Positions 1-6,503 of a stretch of 9,822 nucleotides of DNA are shown piece by piece. Location of the stretch: assembly GCA_900772845.1 (NCBI GenBank), contig CAAGSD010000106.1:1-9822 (forward strand). Reading direction: 5' to 3'. How positions within the stretch are numbered: the stretch's first letter is position 1; every line of letters starts with the position of its first letter. Below the pieces are notes generated by a model. The model had not been told where the DNA came from, ran no database searches, and saw nothing but the letters and a program-made list of their open reading frames with translations. Both the position numbers and the translations under genes were made by a program. Source of the DNA: Lachnospiraceae bacterium. Its GTDB lineage: Bacteria > Bacillota > Clostridia > Lachnospirales > Lachnospiraceae.

Positions 1-120
1 AGTGGGATGATAATCCCACGATATGCGAATAGAGGGTAGGATTGTGGGAGTGCGTAGCACGGAACAATCCGTAGGCATCAAAGTCGGGGGCTTTTGACCT
101 CGACATCTTTTAAATAAGAC
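1..120 (+). repeat. Structured intergenic repeat, copy A (left end cut by window)
   Basis: This non-coding segment matches 4748-4870. Over bases 1-107 I count 7 substitutions and one single-base indel, about 92% identity. Weaker similarity continues to base 120 after a 4-base indel. It holds a perfect 7-bp hairpin (2-8 with 13-19, loop GATA). A second hairpin is two-step (39-45 with 64-70, inner stem 50-53 with 57-60). A third is weaker (78-83 with 92-97) and competes with an alternative helix (83-89 with 98-104). No open frame or Shine-Dalgarno site is evident. It lies just upstream of the rpsU promoter. It could be a dispersed intergenic repeat (MITE or REP-like) or a non-coding RNA; the sequence alone does not decide. 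Confidence 0.8.
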
Positions 121-150
121 TATAATACAATAAAAAATTTAAAAAAGTAG

Positions 151-178
151 TTGACGAATACATTTTTTATGCTATAAT
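151..178 (+). promoter_or_regulatory. Sigma-A-type promoter of rpsU
   Basis: TTGACG (151-156) and a perfect TATAAT (173-178) are separated by 16 bp in AT-rich DNA. Transcription would start near 185, giving a leader of about 80 nt before the rpsU start codon. The leader contains a short possible stem (CAGTC 217-221 with GACTG 240-244) close to the ribosome binding site. That stem is too weak to call a regulatory structure. Confidence 0.8.
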
Positions 179-263
179 ATCAAATGTGTGTAGAACAACT
201 GCGCATTAGAATAACCCAGTCAGTCATGTTACTTGAAGGGACTGAAGGGAGGTCGGGTGTAAG

Positions 264-440
264 ATGTCAAACGTAATCGTAAAAGAGAACGAGACTTTAG
301 ATAGCGCTTTACGTCGTTTCAAGAGAAGCTGCGCTAAGGCTGGTATCCAGCAGGAGATTCGTAAGAGAGAGCATTACGAGAAGCCTAGCGTAAAACGTAA
401 GAAGAAGTCTGAAGCAGCAAGAAAACGTAAATATAACTAA
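264..440 (+). CDS. rpsU: 30S ribosomal protein S21
   Basis: The gene encodes a 58-residue, very basic protein starting MSNVIVKENE and ending KRKYN, which is the standard S21 length and composition. It carries the family pattern ETLDSALRRFKR near residues 10-21 and a Lys/Arg-rich tail. S21 is a small-subunit protein that helps initiation by acting near the 3' end of 16S rRNA. The ATG at 264 follows a GGGAGG-like site (248-253). A strong promoter lies about 90 bases upstream. The stop codon overlaps an ATG at 440, but the next gene probably starts at 500, after a hairpin. S21 is often highly expressed and transcribed alone or first in an operon, which fits the promoter and hairpin here. Confidence 0.97.
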   Translation: MSNVIVKENETLDSALRRFKRSCAKAGIQQEIRKREHYEKPSVKRKKKSEAARKRKYN

Positions 441-451
441 TGCAAAACAAC

Positions 452-480
452 AGTCCTCGGCGTGATCACCGGGGACTTTG
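452..480 (+). terminator. Terminator or attenuator hairpin after rpsU
   Basis: A 9-bp stem (452-460 with 469-477, one G-T pair) encloses an 8-base loop and is followed by TTTGTACTT rather than a pure T run. Its position directly after the rpsU stop, and the weak T tract, suggest partial termination with readthrough into the membrane protein gene. I see no separate strong promoter for that gene. Confidence 0.6.
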
Positions 481-499
481 TACTTATGAGGGAAACAAA

Positions 500-1090
500 A
501 TGTGGAATTATGAAATACTGGGAACAGATGTATATCATCTGTTAGCAGCGTTTGTATTGTACAGTATTCTCGGATGGGTAGTGGAATCTACCTATATGTC
601 TTTCTGCAATCACAAGCTGACTAACCGTGGCTTCGGCAAGGGACCCTTTTGCCCGATCTATGGTTTCGGCGGTGTGCTGGGATATCTGATTTTAAGTCCC
701 TTGCGCGGGAAACTGGTAAAGCTGTATTTTCTCGGAGCGATTCTGGCCACCACTTTTGAATATCTGGTGGGAATCGGCATGATCCGTTTCCTCGGAGCAC
801 TCTGGTGGGATTATAACAACAAGCCCTTTAATTATCGTGGTATTATCTGTCTGGAAAGTACCGTTGCATGGGGCTTTTATGCAATAGGAATCGTACAGTT
901 CGTTCACGATGCCATGTACCACATTATTGACAGAGTACAGATCCAGGTGGGCACACGTATGATTCAGGTGATCCTGGCGATCGTAGCTGTGGATTATGCA
1001 GTCCAGCTGATTAAAGTATTTCACATCGATGTGCGCAGTAAGAGTGAAGCCCTGAAGGAACGCTGTCAGGCACTGATCGCCAGACTGTAG
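500..1090 (+). CDS. Putative ABC transporter permease-like membrane protein (CmpB family)
   Basis: The product is a 196-residue integral membrane protein with about five hydrophobic segments (roughly residues 9-27, 54-68, 75-98, 118-136 and 153-172). It shows the hallmarks of the family usually annotated as ABC_trans_CmpB: GWVVEST (25-31), FCPIYGFG (50-57), FEYLVG (86-91), WDYNNKPFN (103-111) and ICLESTVAWG (116-125). The biochemical function of this family is not established, and no ATPase gene lies nearby, so the transporter label is only a family name. I place the start at ATG 500, which follows a GAGGG site. An in-frame ATG at 440 would add 20 hydrophilic residues encoded by the terminator hairpin. 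Expression probably comes from rpsU readthrough. Confidence 0.85.
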   Translation: MWNYEILGTDVYHLLAAFVLYSILGWVVESTYMSFCNHKLTNRGFGKGPFCPIYGFGGVLGYLILSPLRGKLVKLYFLGAILATTFEYLVGIGMIRFLGALWWDYNNKPFNYRGIICLESTVAWGFYAIGIVQFVHDAMYHIIDRVQIQVGTRMIQVILAIVAVDYAVQLIKVFHIDVRSKSEALKERCQALIARL

Positions 1091-1175
1091 TATCCCGGAC
1101 GGATGGATTACAGGTATATACAAGGCCATACGACCATATCTTTTAGAAGAAAGGATAAGGGAGTGTGGCTTTTTT

Positions 1176-2354
1176 ATGCAAAAAAACAGGAAAAGGATCT
1201 TCATGTGGATCTTACTTTTTACGGTCAGCATACAGGTATTCTGGTGGGACGGTGTCAGAGTATCTGCACAACCGGCAGCAATAGAAGCTCCCAGTGCCGT
1301 GCTCCTGGAGAGTTCTACCGGTAAAGTGATCTTTGAACAGAATGCAAGAGAACGACGGAGTCCAGCCAGTATTACCAAGATCATGACATTACTATTGGCA
1401 TTTGAGGCATTGGATCAGGGGAAGATAAAGCTGGAGGATCCAGTGACTGTCAGTGCTTATGCCAGTTCCATGGGAGGCTCCCAGGTATTCCTGGCGGAGA
1501 ACGAAGTACAGACCTTAGAGACCATGATCAAATGTATCGCTGTGGCCTCCGGTAATGATGCCAGTGTGGCGGTAGCGGAATACATAGCGGGAAGCGAGGA
1601 AGCTTTTGTAGAACAGATGAATGCGAAAGCTGCGGAACTGGGAATGGTGGATACGCATTTTGAGGACTGCTGCGGCCTGACGGATTCCGATGGGCATTAT
1701 ACGACAGCCATGGATGTGGCGATTATGTCCAGAGAACTTACTTTGAAATACCCCAAGGTCTTTGAATACACCGGCATCTGGATGGAGGATATCATCCATG
1801 AGACCAGACAGGGCAGTTCCACGTTTACCTTAAACAGTACCAATAAACTGTTAAAACAGTATCAGTGGACCACGGGATTAAAAACCGGTTCCACATCCAA
1901 GGCAAAATTCTGTCTCTCCGCCACGGCCACGAAGGACGGGATCGACCTGATCGCTGTGGTCATGGGAGCACCGGACTACAAGGCGCGTTTTAAGGATGCC
2001 CGGACACTATTAAGCTACGGCTTCAATGTCAGCGACCTGTATCTGGATGAGAATACGGATGCCCTCGAAGACCTGCGGGTAGAAGGCGGTGTGGAAGATG
2101 CGGTACCCGTCAGATACCAGAGTGAATTCCGTTATCTGGATACCGAGGGAAACTCTCTGGACGGGGTGGAGAAAAAAGTAGAGCTGCCGGAGACTGTGGA
2201 GGCACCCATTGTAAAGGATGAAAAGGCAGGCAGAGCGGTTTATCTGTTGAACGGTGTGGAGATCGGCAGTGTTCCGATTCTGTACGATAACGATGTGGCA
2301 AAAGCGGTTTATAAAGACTACCTCTTTAAAATAATGGAATTTTATCTTTTGTAA
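1176..2354 (+). CDS. D-alanyl-D-alanine carboxypeptidase (peptidase S11), secreted
   Basis: This 392-residue protein trims the terminal D-Ala from peptidoglycan stem peptides outside the cell membrane. A signal peptide is visible: basic MQKNRKR, a hydrophobic core, and likely cleavage after VSA near residue 31. The S11 catalytic triad of motifs is complete: SITK (S65 and K68), SGN (125-127) and KTG (236-238). A PBP5-type C-terminal beta domain follows from about residue 286, and the protein ends in a short amphipathic stretch (KDYLFKIMEFYLL) suited to membrane attachment. The start at ATG 1176 has an AAGGGAG site 12 bases upstream, somewhat far. The protein resembles DacF/DacA-type enzymes; I cannot tell whether its role is vegetative or sporulation-related. 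A paralogue lies at 4921-6291. Confidence 0.95.
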   Translation: MQKNRKRIFMWILLFTVSIQVFWWDGVRVSAQPAAIEAPSAVLLESSTGKVIFEQNARERRSPASITKIMTLLLAFEALDQGKIKLEDPVTVSAYASSMGGSQVFLAENEVQTLETMIKCIAVASGNDASVAVAEYIAGSEEAFVEQMNAKAAELGMVDTHFEDCCGLTDSDGHYTTAMDVAIMSRELTLKYPKVFEYTGIWMEDIIHETRQGSSTFTLNSTNKLLKQYQWTTGLKTGSTSKAKFCLSATATKDGIDLIAVVMGAPDYKARFKDARTLLSYGFNVSDLYLDENTDALEDLRVEGGVEDAVPVRYQSEFRYLDTEGNSLDGVEKKVELPETVEAPIVKDEKAGRAVYLLNGVEIGSVPILYDNDVAKAVYKDYLFKIMEFYLL

Positions 2355-2387
2355 GGCCGGAAAATATGTTATACTATAGAACATATT
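2348..2387 (+). promoter_or_regulatory. Possible promoter with a perfect inverted repeat around its -10 box
   Basis: TTTGTA (2348-2353) and TATACT (2370-2375) are spaced 16 bp apart, overlapping the stop codon of the preceding gene. An 8-bp perfect inverted repeat, AATATGTT (2363-2370) and AACATATT (2380-2387), brackets the -10 region with a 9-base centre. That geometry suits a repressor operator. It could equally be an incidental AT-rich hairpin between two genes. The promoter would serve the metallophosphoesterase and scpAB. Confidence 0.4.
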
Positions 2388-2409
2388 GGCAATAAACTGG
2401 AAACAGACC

Positions 2410-3312
2410 ATGGGGGCAAAGAATTTGGATGTAGTGATTACCGCAATTGCAGTGATCCTGGTGATAATGCTGTGGATAATGCTGTACGACAGCAACCGTT
2501 TTGTAGTACGGCATTATTCCCTGCGGGATCACAGAATCAAAAAGCCTGTTAAGGCGGTGGTTCTGGCGGATCTGCATAATAAGAGATACGGAAAAGAGAA
2601 TGAACGCCTGCTGCAGGCCATAGATGAAATCCATCCGGATATGATCCTGATCGCCGGGGATCTTCTGACGGCGAAGCCTAAGGCAGATCTGGAGATCGCA
2701 GTGGGCGTGCTGACGAAGCTTGCCGAAAAGTATCCCATTTATTACGGCAACGGCAATCATGAGCACAGACTGAAGCTATATCCGGAGACTTACGGGGATA
2801 TGTCGGAGCGGTACGAAGAGGAATTGCAGAAGATCGGGATCCGGAGGCTTATAAATGAACACACGGCCCTGGAGGAATACGGAATCTGTATTTACGGCTC
2901 GGAGATCGATAAGTTTTATTACAAACGTTTTGGCATCCGGCCCATGGATCCGGAATATCTGAAAACTCTTCTGGGACAACCTTCTGAGGAGAACTACACC
3001 ATCCTGATCGCCCACAATCCCGATTATTTTCCGAAGTATGCAGAATGGGGAGCTGATCTGGTGCTGGCCGGGCATGTCCACGGTGGCATGGTGAGAGTCC
3101 CTTTCTGGGGAAAAGGTGTGGTGTCTCCCAATGTGAGACTTTTTCCGAAATACGACGGTGGAGAGTTCACCCTTGGGAAGACTAAAATGCTGCTCAGCCG
3201 GGGGCTGGGAATGCATACCATCCCCATCCGGCTGTTCAATCCGGGAGAGGTTCTGGAAGTGGATCTGCTGCCGGAAGAAGAGGAAGCCGGTGGGAGCAAT
3301 GAGGGGAAATAG
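2410..3312 (+). CDS. Membrane-anchored calcineurin-like metallophosphoesterase
   Basis: The 300-residue product begins with one hydrophobic anchor (about residues 7-26) followed by a metallophosphoesterase domain. The two-metal binding motifs appear in order: DLH (D54, H56), GD (D84), GNHE (115-118), an AH (H202) and GHVHGG (221-226). This pattern resembles YkuE/YaeI-type enzymes, some of which are proposed to act on lipid-linked phosphates at the cell surface; the substrate here is unknown. The C-terminus is acidic and disordered-looking. ATG 2410 is preferred over an in-frame TTG at 2386, because the TTG lies at the edge of the candidate promoter and has no ribosome binding site. The ATG itself has only a weak GGAAA site. 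The stop lies 12 bases before scpA, so co-transcription is likely. Confidence 0.9.
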   Translation: MGAKNLDVVITAIAVILVIMLWIMLYDSNRFVVRHYSLRDHRIKKPVKAVVLADLHNKRYGKENERLLQAIDEIHPDMILIAGDLLTAKPKADLEIAVGVLTKLAEKYPIYYGNGNHEHRLKLYPETYGDMSERYEEELQKIGIRRLINEHTALEEYGICIYGSEIDKFYYKRFGIRPMDPEYLKTLLGQPSEENYTILIAHNPDYFPKYAEWGADLVLAGHVHGGMVRVPFWGKGVVSPNVRLFPKYDGGEFTLGKTKMLLSRGLGMHTIPIRLFNPGEVLEVDLLPEEEEAGGSNEGK

Positions 3313-3324
3313 GAGTTTTGTTAC

Positions 3325-4068
3325 ATGGCAATATCTGTAAAACTGGAAGCATTTGAAGGTCCTCTGGATCTGCTGCTTCATTTGATCGAGAAAAACAAAA
3401 TAGACATTTATGATATTCCTATCGTGGAGATCACAGCCCAGTATCTGGATTACATCAAACAGATGCAGTGCGAAGACATGAACGTCATGAGTGAGTTCCT
3501 GGTCATGGCGGCAACACTGATCGACATCAAGTGTAAGATGCTGCTGCCTAAGGAAGTGAATGAGGACGGCGAGGAAGAAGATCCCAGAGCAGAGCTGGTA
3601 CAGAAACTGCTGGAATACAAGATGTACAAATTTATGTCCTTCGAACTCAGAGACCGTCAGGTGGATGCTGCCAGAAATATGTACAGAGAGCAGAGACTTC
3701 CGAAGGAAGTGGAAGCTTACAGGCAGCCCGTCGATTACGAAGAGCTGATGGGTGATATGAATCTGAACAAGCTTCATGAAATATTCAAATCCATTGTAAA
3801 AAAGCAGGAGGACAAGATCGACCCCGTCCGCAGCCAGTACGGCAATATTGAAAAGGACGAGGTGGACATGGATATCAAGATGCTGTATGTGGAGGCCTAT
3901 GCCAGAGAGCATAAGACTTTCAGCTTCCGGAAGCTTCTGGAGAAGCAGAACAGCAAAATGGAGGTCATTGTGACTTTCCTGATCATTCTGGAACTGATGA
4001 AGACTGGCAGGATCAACATCAGTCAGGAAAATATCTTCGATGATATTATGATCACATCTAACGTTTAA
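3325..4068 (+). CDS. scpA: Segregation and condensation protein A (kleisin)
   Basis: ScpA is the kleisin subunit that bridges the SMC heads in the bacterial condensin complex and acts on chromosome organisation and segregation. The 247-residue length is normal. The N-terminal signature FEGPLDLLLHLI (residues 10-21) with the following DIYDIPI is diagnostic. A conserved stretch around residues 55-75 (MAATLIDIKCKMLLP) follows, then an acidic linker. The C-terminal winged-helix region (FRKLLE and VIVTFLIILELMKTG) contacts the SMC head. The start ATG has AGGAG 9 bases upstream. scpB follows after 19 bases, the usual pairing. Confidence 0.97.
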   Translation: MAISVKLEAFEGPLDLLLHLIEKNKIDIYDIPIVEITAQYLDYIKQMQCEDMNVMSEFLVMAATLIDIKCKMLLPKEVNEDGEEEDPRAELVQKLLEYKMYKFMSFELRDRQVDAARNMYREQRLPKEVEAYRQPVDYEELMGDMNLNKLHEIFKSIVKKQEDKIDPVRSQYGNIEKDEVDMDIKMLYVEAYAREHKTFSFRKLLEKQNSKMEVIVTFLIILELMKTGRINISQENIFDDIMITSNV

Positions 4069-4087
4069 GATACAGTGAGGTCGGAAC

Positions 4088-4657
4088 ATGGAACGCAGTA
4101 AAGCAGAAGCAGTGATAGAAGCCATCCTTTTCACCATGGGAGATTCTGTGGAGATCAGCAGACTTGCCGAGGTGATCGGAGAGGATGTAAAGACGACAAA
4201 ATCTATATTAAAAGATATGGCGGAGCAATATGAGGCAGAGGATAGAGGCATCGGACTGACACAGTTTGACAATTCCGTGCAGCTGTGCACCAAAGCGGAT
4301 ATGTATGAATATCTGATCAAGATCGCCAAGACACCCCGGAAAATGACATTGACGGATACGGTGCTTGAGACTCTGTCTATTATCGCCTATAAACAGCCGG
4401 TAACCCGTCTCGAGATCGAGAGAGTCAGAGGCGTCAGCTGTGATCATGCCATCAACAAGCTGTTGGAGTATGACCTGATCACAGAGCTGGGACGTCTGGA
4501 TGCGCCCGGCAGACCCTTGTTATTCGGTACAACAGAACAGTTCCTCCGCTGCTTTGGGGTGAAGAGCCTGGAAGAACTGCCGGAACTGAACCCGGTGCAG
4601 GTGGAGGAGTTCAAACAGCAGGCAGAGCAGGAAGTGCAGCTGACGCTGAATATATAA
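4088..4657 (+). CDS. scpB: Segregation and condensation protein B
   Basis: ScpB dimerises and binds ScpA, completing the SMC-ScpAB condensin. The 189-residue protein has two winged-helix domains, roughly residues 5-80 and 88-165. The second carries the family signature: LSIIAYKQPVTR (96-107), then the ERVRGV block with NKLLE and the GR-APGRPLLFGTT segment (134-149). The C-terminal tail is acidic and Gln-rich, as is common. The start ATG has a GTGAGG site 7 bases upstream. It ends the scpAB unit; the long structured non-coding region beginning 10 bases downstream suggests transcription is shaped there. Confidence 0.97.
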   Translation: MERSKAEAVIEAILFTMGDSVEISRLAEVIGEDVKTTKSILKDMAEQYEAEDRGIGLTQFDNSVQLCTKADMYEYLIKIAKTPRKMTLTDTVLETLSIIAYKQPVTRLEIERVRGVSCDHAINKLLEYDLITELGRLDAPGRPLLFGTTEQFLRCFGVKSLEELPELNPVQVEEFKQQAEQEVQLTLNI

Positions 4658-4666
4658 ATGATGCCA

Positions 4667-4727
4667 GGGTCAAAAGGTCTAAGCCCACATGAGCTTGCTC
4701 ATAAGTGGGTGAAAGACCTTATGACCC
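4667..4727 (+). other. Long multi-step hairpin downstream of scpB
   Basis: Successive nested stems pair GGGTCA (4667-4672) with TGACCC (4722-4727), GGTCT (4676-4680) with AGACC (4714-4718), CCCAC (4684-4688) with GTGGG (4705-4709), and ATGAGC (4689-4694) with GCTCAT (4697-4702). No T run follows, so it is not a standard intrinsic terminator. GGGTCAAAA (4667-4675) can alternatively pair perfectly with TTTTGACCC at 4839-4847 inside repeat copy B. This suggests hairpin and repeat may be one larger unit. Confidence 0.75.
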
Positions 4728-4733
4728 GCCCCC

Positions 4734-4870
4734 GATATGAGCATAAAAGTGGGATGATAATCCCACGATATGCGAATATTGGGTAGGATTGTGAGAGTGC
4801 GTAGCACAGAACAATCCGTAGGCATCAAAATCGTGGGATTTTGACCCGACATCATATCCTTGAATAGGAC
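4734..4870 (+). repeat. Structured intergenic repeat, copy B, foldable as a closed junction with three hairpins
   Basis: Bases 4748-4870 match 1-120. This complete copy can fold as a closing helix GATATGA (4734-4740) with TCATATC (4852-4858) that encloses three hairpins. P2 pairs 4749-4755 with 4760-4766. P3 pairs 4786-4792 with 4811-4817, with an inner stem 4797-4800/4804-4807. P4 pairs 4825-4832 with 4837-4844. P2 and both P3 stems are unchanged between copies, and two of the seven substitutions fall in the internal loop of P3. I see no coding potential. The pattern could be a structured RNA or a small non-autonomous mobile element; I do not recognise it as a named family. Confidence 0.8.
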
Positions 4871-4889
4871 AAAGAACCAGCCTCATAAT
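4860..4889 (+). promoter_or_regulatory. Candidate promoter of the second carboxypeptidase gene
   Basis: TTGAAT (4860-4865) and CATAAT (4884-4889) are separated by 18 bp. The -35 box lies in the right end of repeat copy B. The -10 box lies in the 5' arm of the terminator hairpin that follows. A start near 4896 would leave that 5' arm out of the mRNA, so transcripts from this promoter could not form the terminator. Both boxes are imperfect, so the call is moderate. Confidence 0.5.
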
Positions 4890-4936
4890 AATTAAGTAAC
4901 TCTTTTTGGGAGTGACGATTATGCGAGGCTTTTTTT
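4879..4936 (+). terminator. Terminator hairpin whose 3' arm contains the next gene's start codon
   Basis: AGCCT and CATAAT (4879-4889) pair with ATTATG and AGGCT (4919-4930, with a small bulge). A run of seven T residues (4930-4936) follows immediately. The loop holds the GGGAG ribosome binding site (4908-4912) and a small inner stem. The stem's ATG (4921-4923) is the likely start codon of the carboxypeptidase. Transcripts reading through from scpB would be expected to terminate here, or to hide the start codon. Confidence 0.7.
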
Positions 4937-6291
4937 GTGCCCTTCTTACAGGAATCCTGTGTCTGGAAAGCTTAGGCGGGCTCTGTCCGCAGGGATATGT
5001 CAGCGGGGAAATCCGGAAACAGGCTGAGGCCCTTTTTAATGAGACATCGGAAAAGGAGGCCGGTCAGCAGAAGGAGGATTTACGTCTGTATGCACAGGCG
5101 GCAGTACTGTTAGATGCGGATTCGGGGAGAGTACTATACGGGAAAAATGAAGAGACACCCATGGCTATGGCCAGTACCACCAAGATCATGACCTGCATTC
5201 TGGTGCTGGAAAATGCAAAGGTGGAGGATGAGGTCAGTGTTTCCGCCTATGCAGCCACTATGCCCAAGGTGAAGCTTTATGTGAAAAAGGGAGAACATTA
5301 TACGGTAAGAGAACTGCTGTTTTCCCTGATGCTGGAAAGTCACAACGATGCTGCGGCAGCACTGGCGGAATATATCGGTGGAAAGCTTCTGGGTGAGACG
5401 AAAGAGGCATCGGAGCATACCGCAGAAGAGAGTAAGGCGGCATTACATAGATTTGCACAGGCAATGAATGAAAAGGCAGCGGAGATCGGCTGCGAGGATA
5501 CCTGGTTCATCACTCCCAACGGACTGGATGCAACAGAGACAATGACATTACCTGACGGGAGCATTCTGGAAAAGGAGCACCACACAACAGCAAAGGATCT
5601 GGCAGGTATTTTACGGTACTGTATTAGAGAATCTTCCCAGAGAGATCTGTTCCGGGAGATCACCCGGACACAGGAGTACAGCTTCACAGAAAACGGACGC
5701 TCCTTTCAGTGCCACAATCACAATGCATTTTTGCAGATGATGGACGGAGCATTTACCGGCAAGACCGGATTTACGAACAAGGCGGGGTACTGCTATGTGG
5801 GAGCGCTGGAACGGGACGGAAAATGCATGATCGTGGCACTTCTGGCTTGTGGGTGGCCGAATCATAAGACCTATAAATGGAGCGACAGCAGAGAATTGTT
5901 CGGATATGGACTGGAAAATTTTACTTACCGGAAGTTCGGAGAGGAAGCTTTCTCCGGACGGGAACAGTGCCTTATGCCGATCCGGGTGACAGAGGCACAG
6001 AATAGCGAATTGACAGGAGAAGTGCAGCTGGCGGTGGAACTGGATCCGGAGGCGGAAGGTGCGGAAGGCCTGCTTATGCGCACAGACGAGAAAGTGGAGA
6101 TCCTTTACCGGAAAGAGGAGGAACTGAAAGCACCGGTGAAGGAAGGAACGACGGTGGGAGAAATCTGTTATGTGGTGGATGGGGAGATCTGGCGAAGGGA
6201 GCGGCTGGCTGCGGGAGAGTCTGTGGAGGTAATCGATCTGTCCTGGTGCAGCAGACAGATCCTGAGACGATTTCTGGTGGAATTCCCGTAG
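4921..6291 (+). CDS. D-alanyl-D-alanine carboxypeptidase (peptidase S11), second paralogue
   Basis: This 456-residue secreted enzyme is expected to remove terminal D-Ala from peptidoglycan side chains. The signal segment is MRG followed by a hydrophobic core to about residue 22. The mature part has STTK (S85, K88), SHN (140-142) and KTG (281-283). The middle motif is SHN rather than the usual SGN; S and N are kept, so activity is plausible. Compared with the paralogue at 1176-2354 it carries an N-terminal spacer rich in Glu and Gln (about residues 28-55). It also has an extra charged stretch of about 20 residues near 155-178. The C-terminal beta domain ends in an amphipathic tail (RQILRRFLVEF). 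ATG 4921 with GGGAG 8 bases upstream is preferred over an in-frame TTG at 4906. Codon use looks like its neighbours. Confidence 0.94.
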   Translation: MRGFFCALLTGILCLESLGGLCPQGYVSGEIRKQAEALFNETSEKEAGQQKEDLRLYAQAAVLLDADSGRVLYGKNEETPMAMASTTKIMTCILVLENAKVEDEVSVSAYAATMPKVKLYVKKGEHYTVRELLFSLMLESHNDAAAALAEYIGGKLLGETKEASEHTAEESKAALHRFAQAMNEKAAEIGCEDTWFITPNGLDATETMTLPDGSILEKEHHTTAKDLAGILRYCIRESSQRDLFREITRTQEYSFTENGRSFQCHNHNAFLQMMDGAFTGKTGFTNKAGYCYVGALERDGKCMIVALLACGWPNHKTYKWSDSRELFGYGLENFTYRKFGEEAFSGREQCLMPIRVTEAQNSELTGEVQLAVELDPEAEGAEGLLMRTDEKVEILYRKEEELKAPVKEGTTVGEICYVVDGEIWRRERLAAGESVEVIDLSWCSRQILRRFLVEFP

Positions 6292-6363
6292 GAATTGCTG
6301 AAAAAAGGATGAAAAAATGACGGGGAAATTGTTCAAAATGAGGTACAATATATAAAAAATGTA

Positions 6364-6400
6364 AAAATCTGCAATTCGTTCTTTGCGAGTTGCAGATTTT
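6364..6400 (+). terminator. Intrinsic terminator after the second carboxypeptidase gene
   Basis: A 15-bp stem (6364-6378 with 6386-6400, one G-T pair) has a 7-base loop. The stem base is AAAA/TTTT, so the T tract is short outside the stem and it could work in either direction. It lies about 70 bases after the stop codon and just before the carboxylase operon promoter. Confidence 0.8.
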
Positions 6401-6410
6401 GTGTTATACT
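6382..6410 (+). promoter_or_regulatory. Extended -10 promoter of the decarboxylase operon
   Basis: TGTTATACT (6402-6410) gives an extended -10 (TG at 6402-6403, TATACT at 6405-6410). A weak -35, TTTGCG (6382-6387), sits 17 bp upstream inside the loop and 3' arm of the preceding terminator. The start would be near 6417, giving a leader of about 87 nt. That leader is strongly AT-rich, with a direct repeat TATTATATT (6463-6471 and 6473-6481), and ends in a good GGAGGG site (6488-6493). I see no recognisable riboswitch in it. Confidence 0.6.
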
Positions 6411-6503
6411 ACAAACTGTTAATCATGGGGGCATTTGTGCTTCTATATTAATAAACGTTTTCTATTATATTTTATTATATTATCAACGGAGGGCTGAAAA
6501 CAT

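Noticed and set aside
1..120. CRISPR or tRNA origin for the repeat
   Set aside because: There are only two copies 4.7 kb apart with no spacers. The fold has no tRNA anticodon or T-loop signature.
440..499. Earlier ATG for the CmpB-type membrane protein
   Set aside because: The 20 extra residues would be encoded by the terminator hairpin and do not resemble the family N-terminus. ATG 500 has a GAGGG site and begins next to the first membrane segment.
1103..1324. A 73-codon plus-strand frame before and inside the first carboxypeptidase gene
   Set aside because: It overlaps the signal peptide and catalytic domain coding region in another frame and has no family resemblance.
2776..4329. A 517-codon open frame on the minus strand
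   Set aside because: It runs antisense across the phosphoesterase gene, scpA and part of scpB, which are all unmistakable. Its translation is His/Leu/Phe-rich with no recognisable domain.
4667..4727. Intrinsic terminator for scpB
   Set aside because: The hairpin is long and stable but is followed by GCCCCCGATATG, not a T run. I kept it as a structured element.
5611..6348. A 245-codon open frame on the minus strand
   Set aside because: It is antisense to the second carboxypeptidase gene, has no family motif and no convincing ribosome binding site.
6411..6503. Riboswitch in the leader of the decarboxylase operon
   Set aside because: The leader is AT-rich with only a 3-4 bp possible stem around 6431-6440 and no known aptamer signature.
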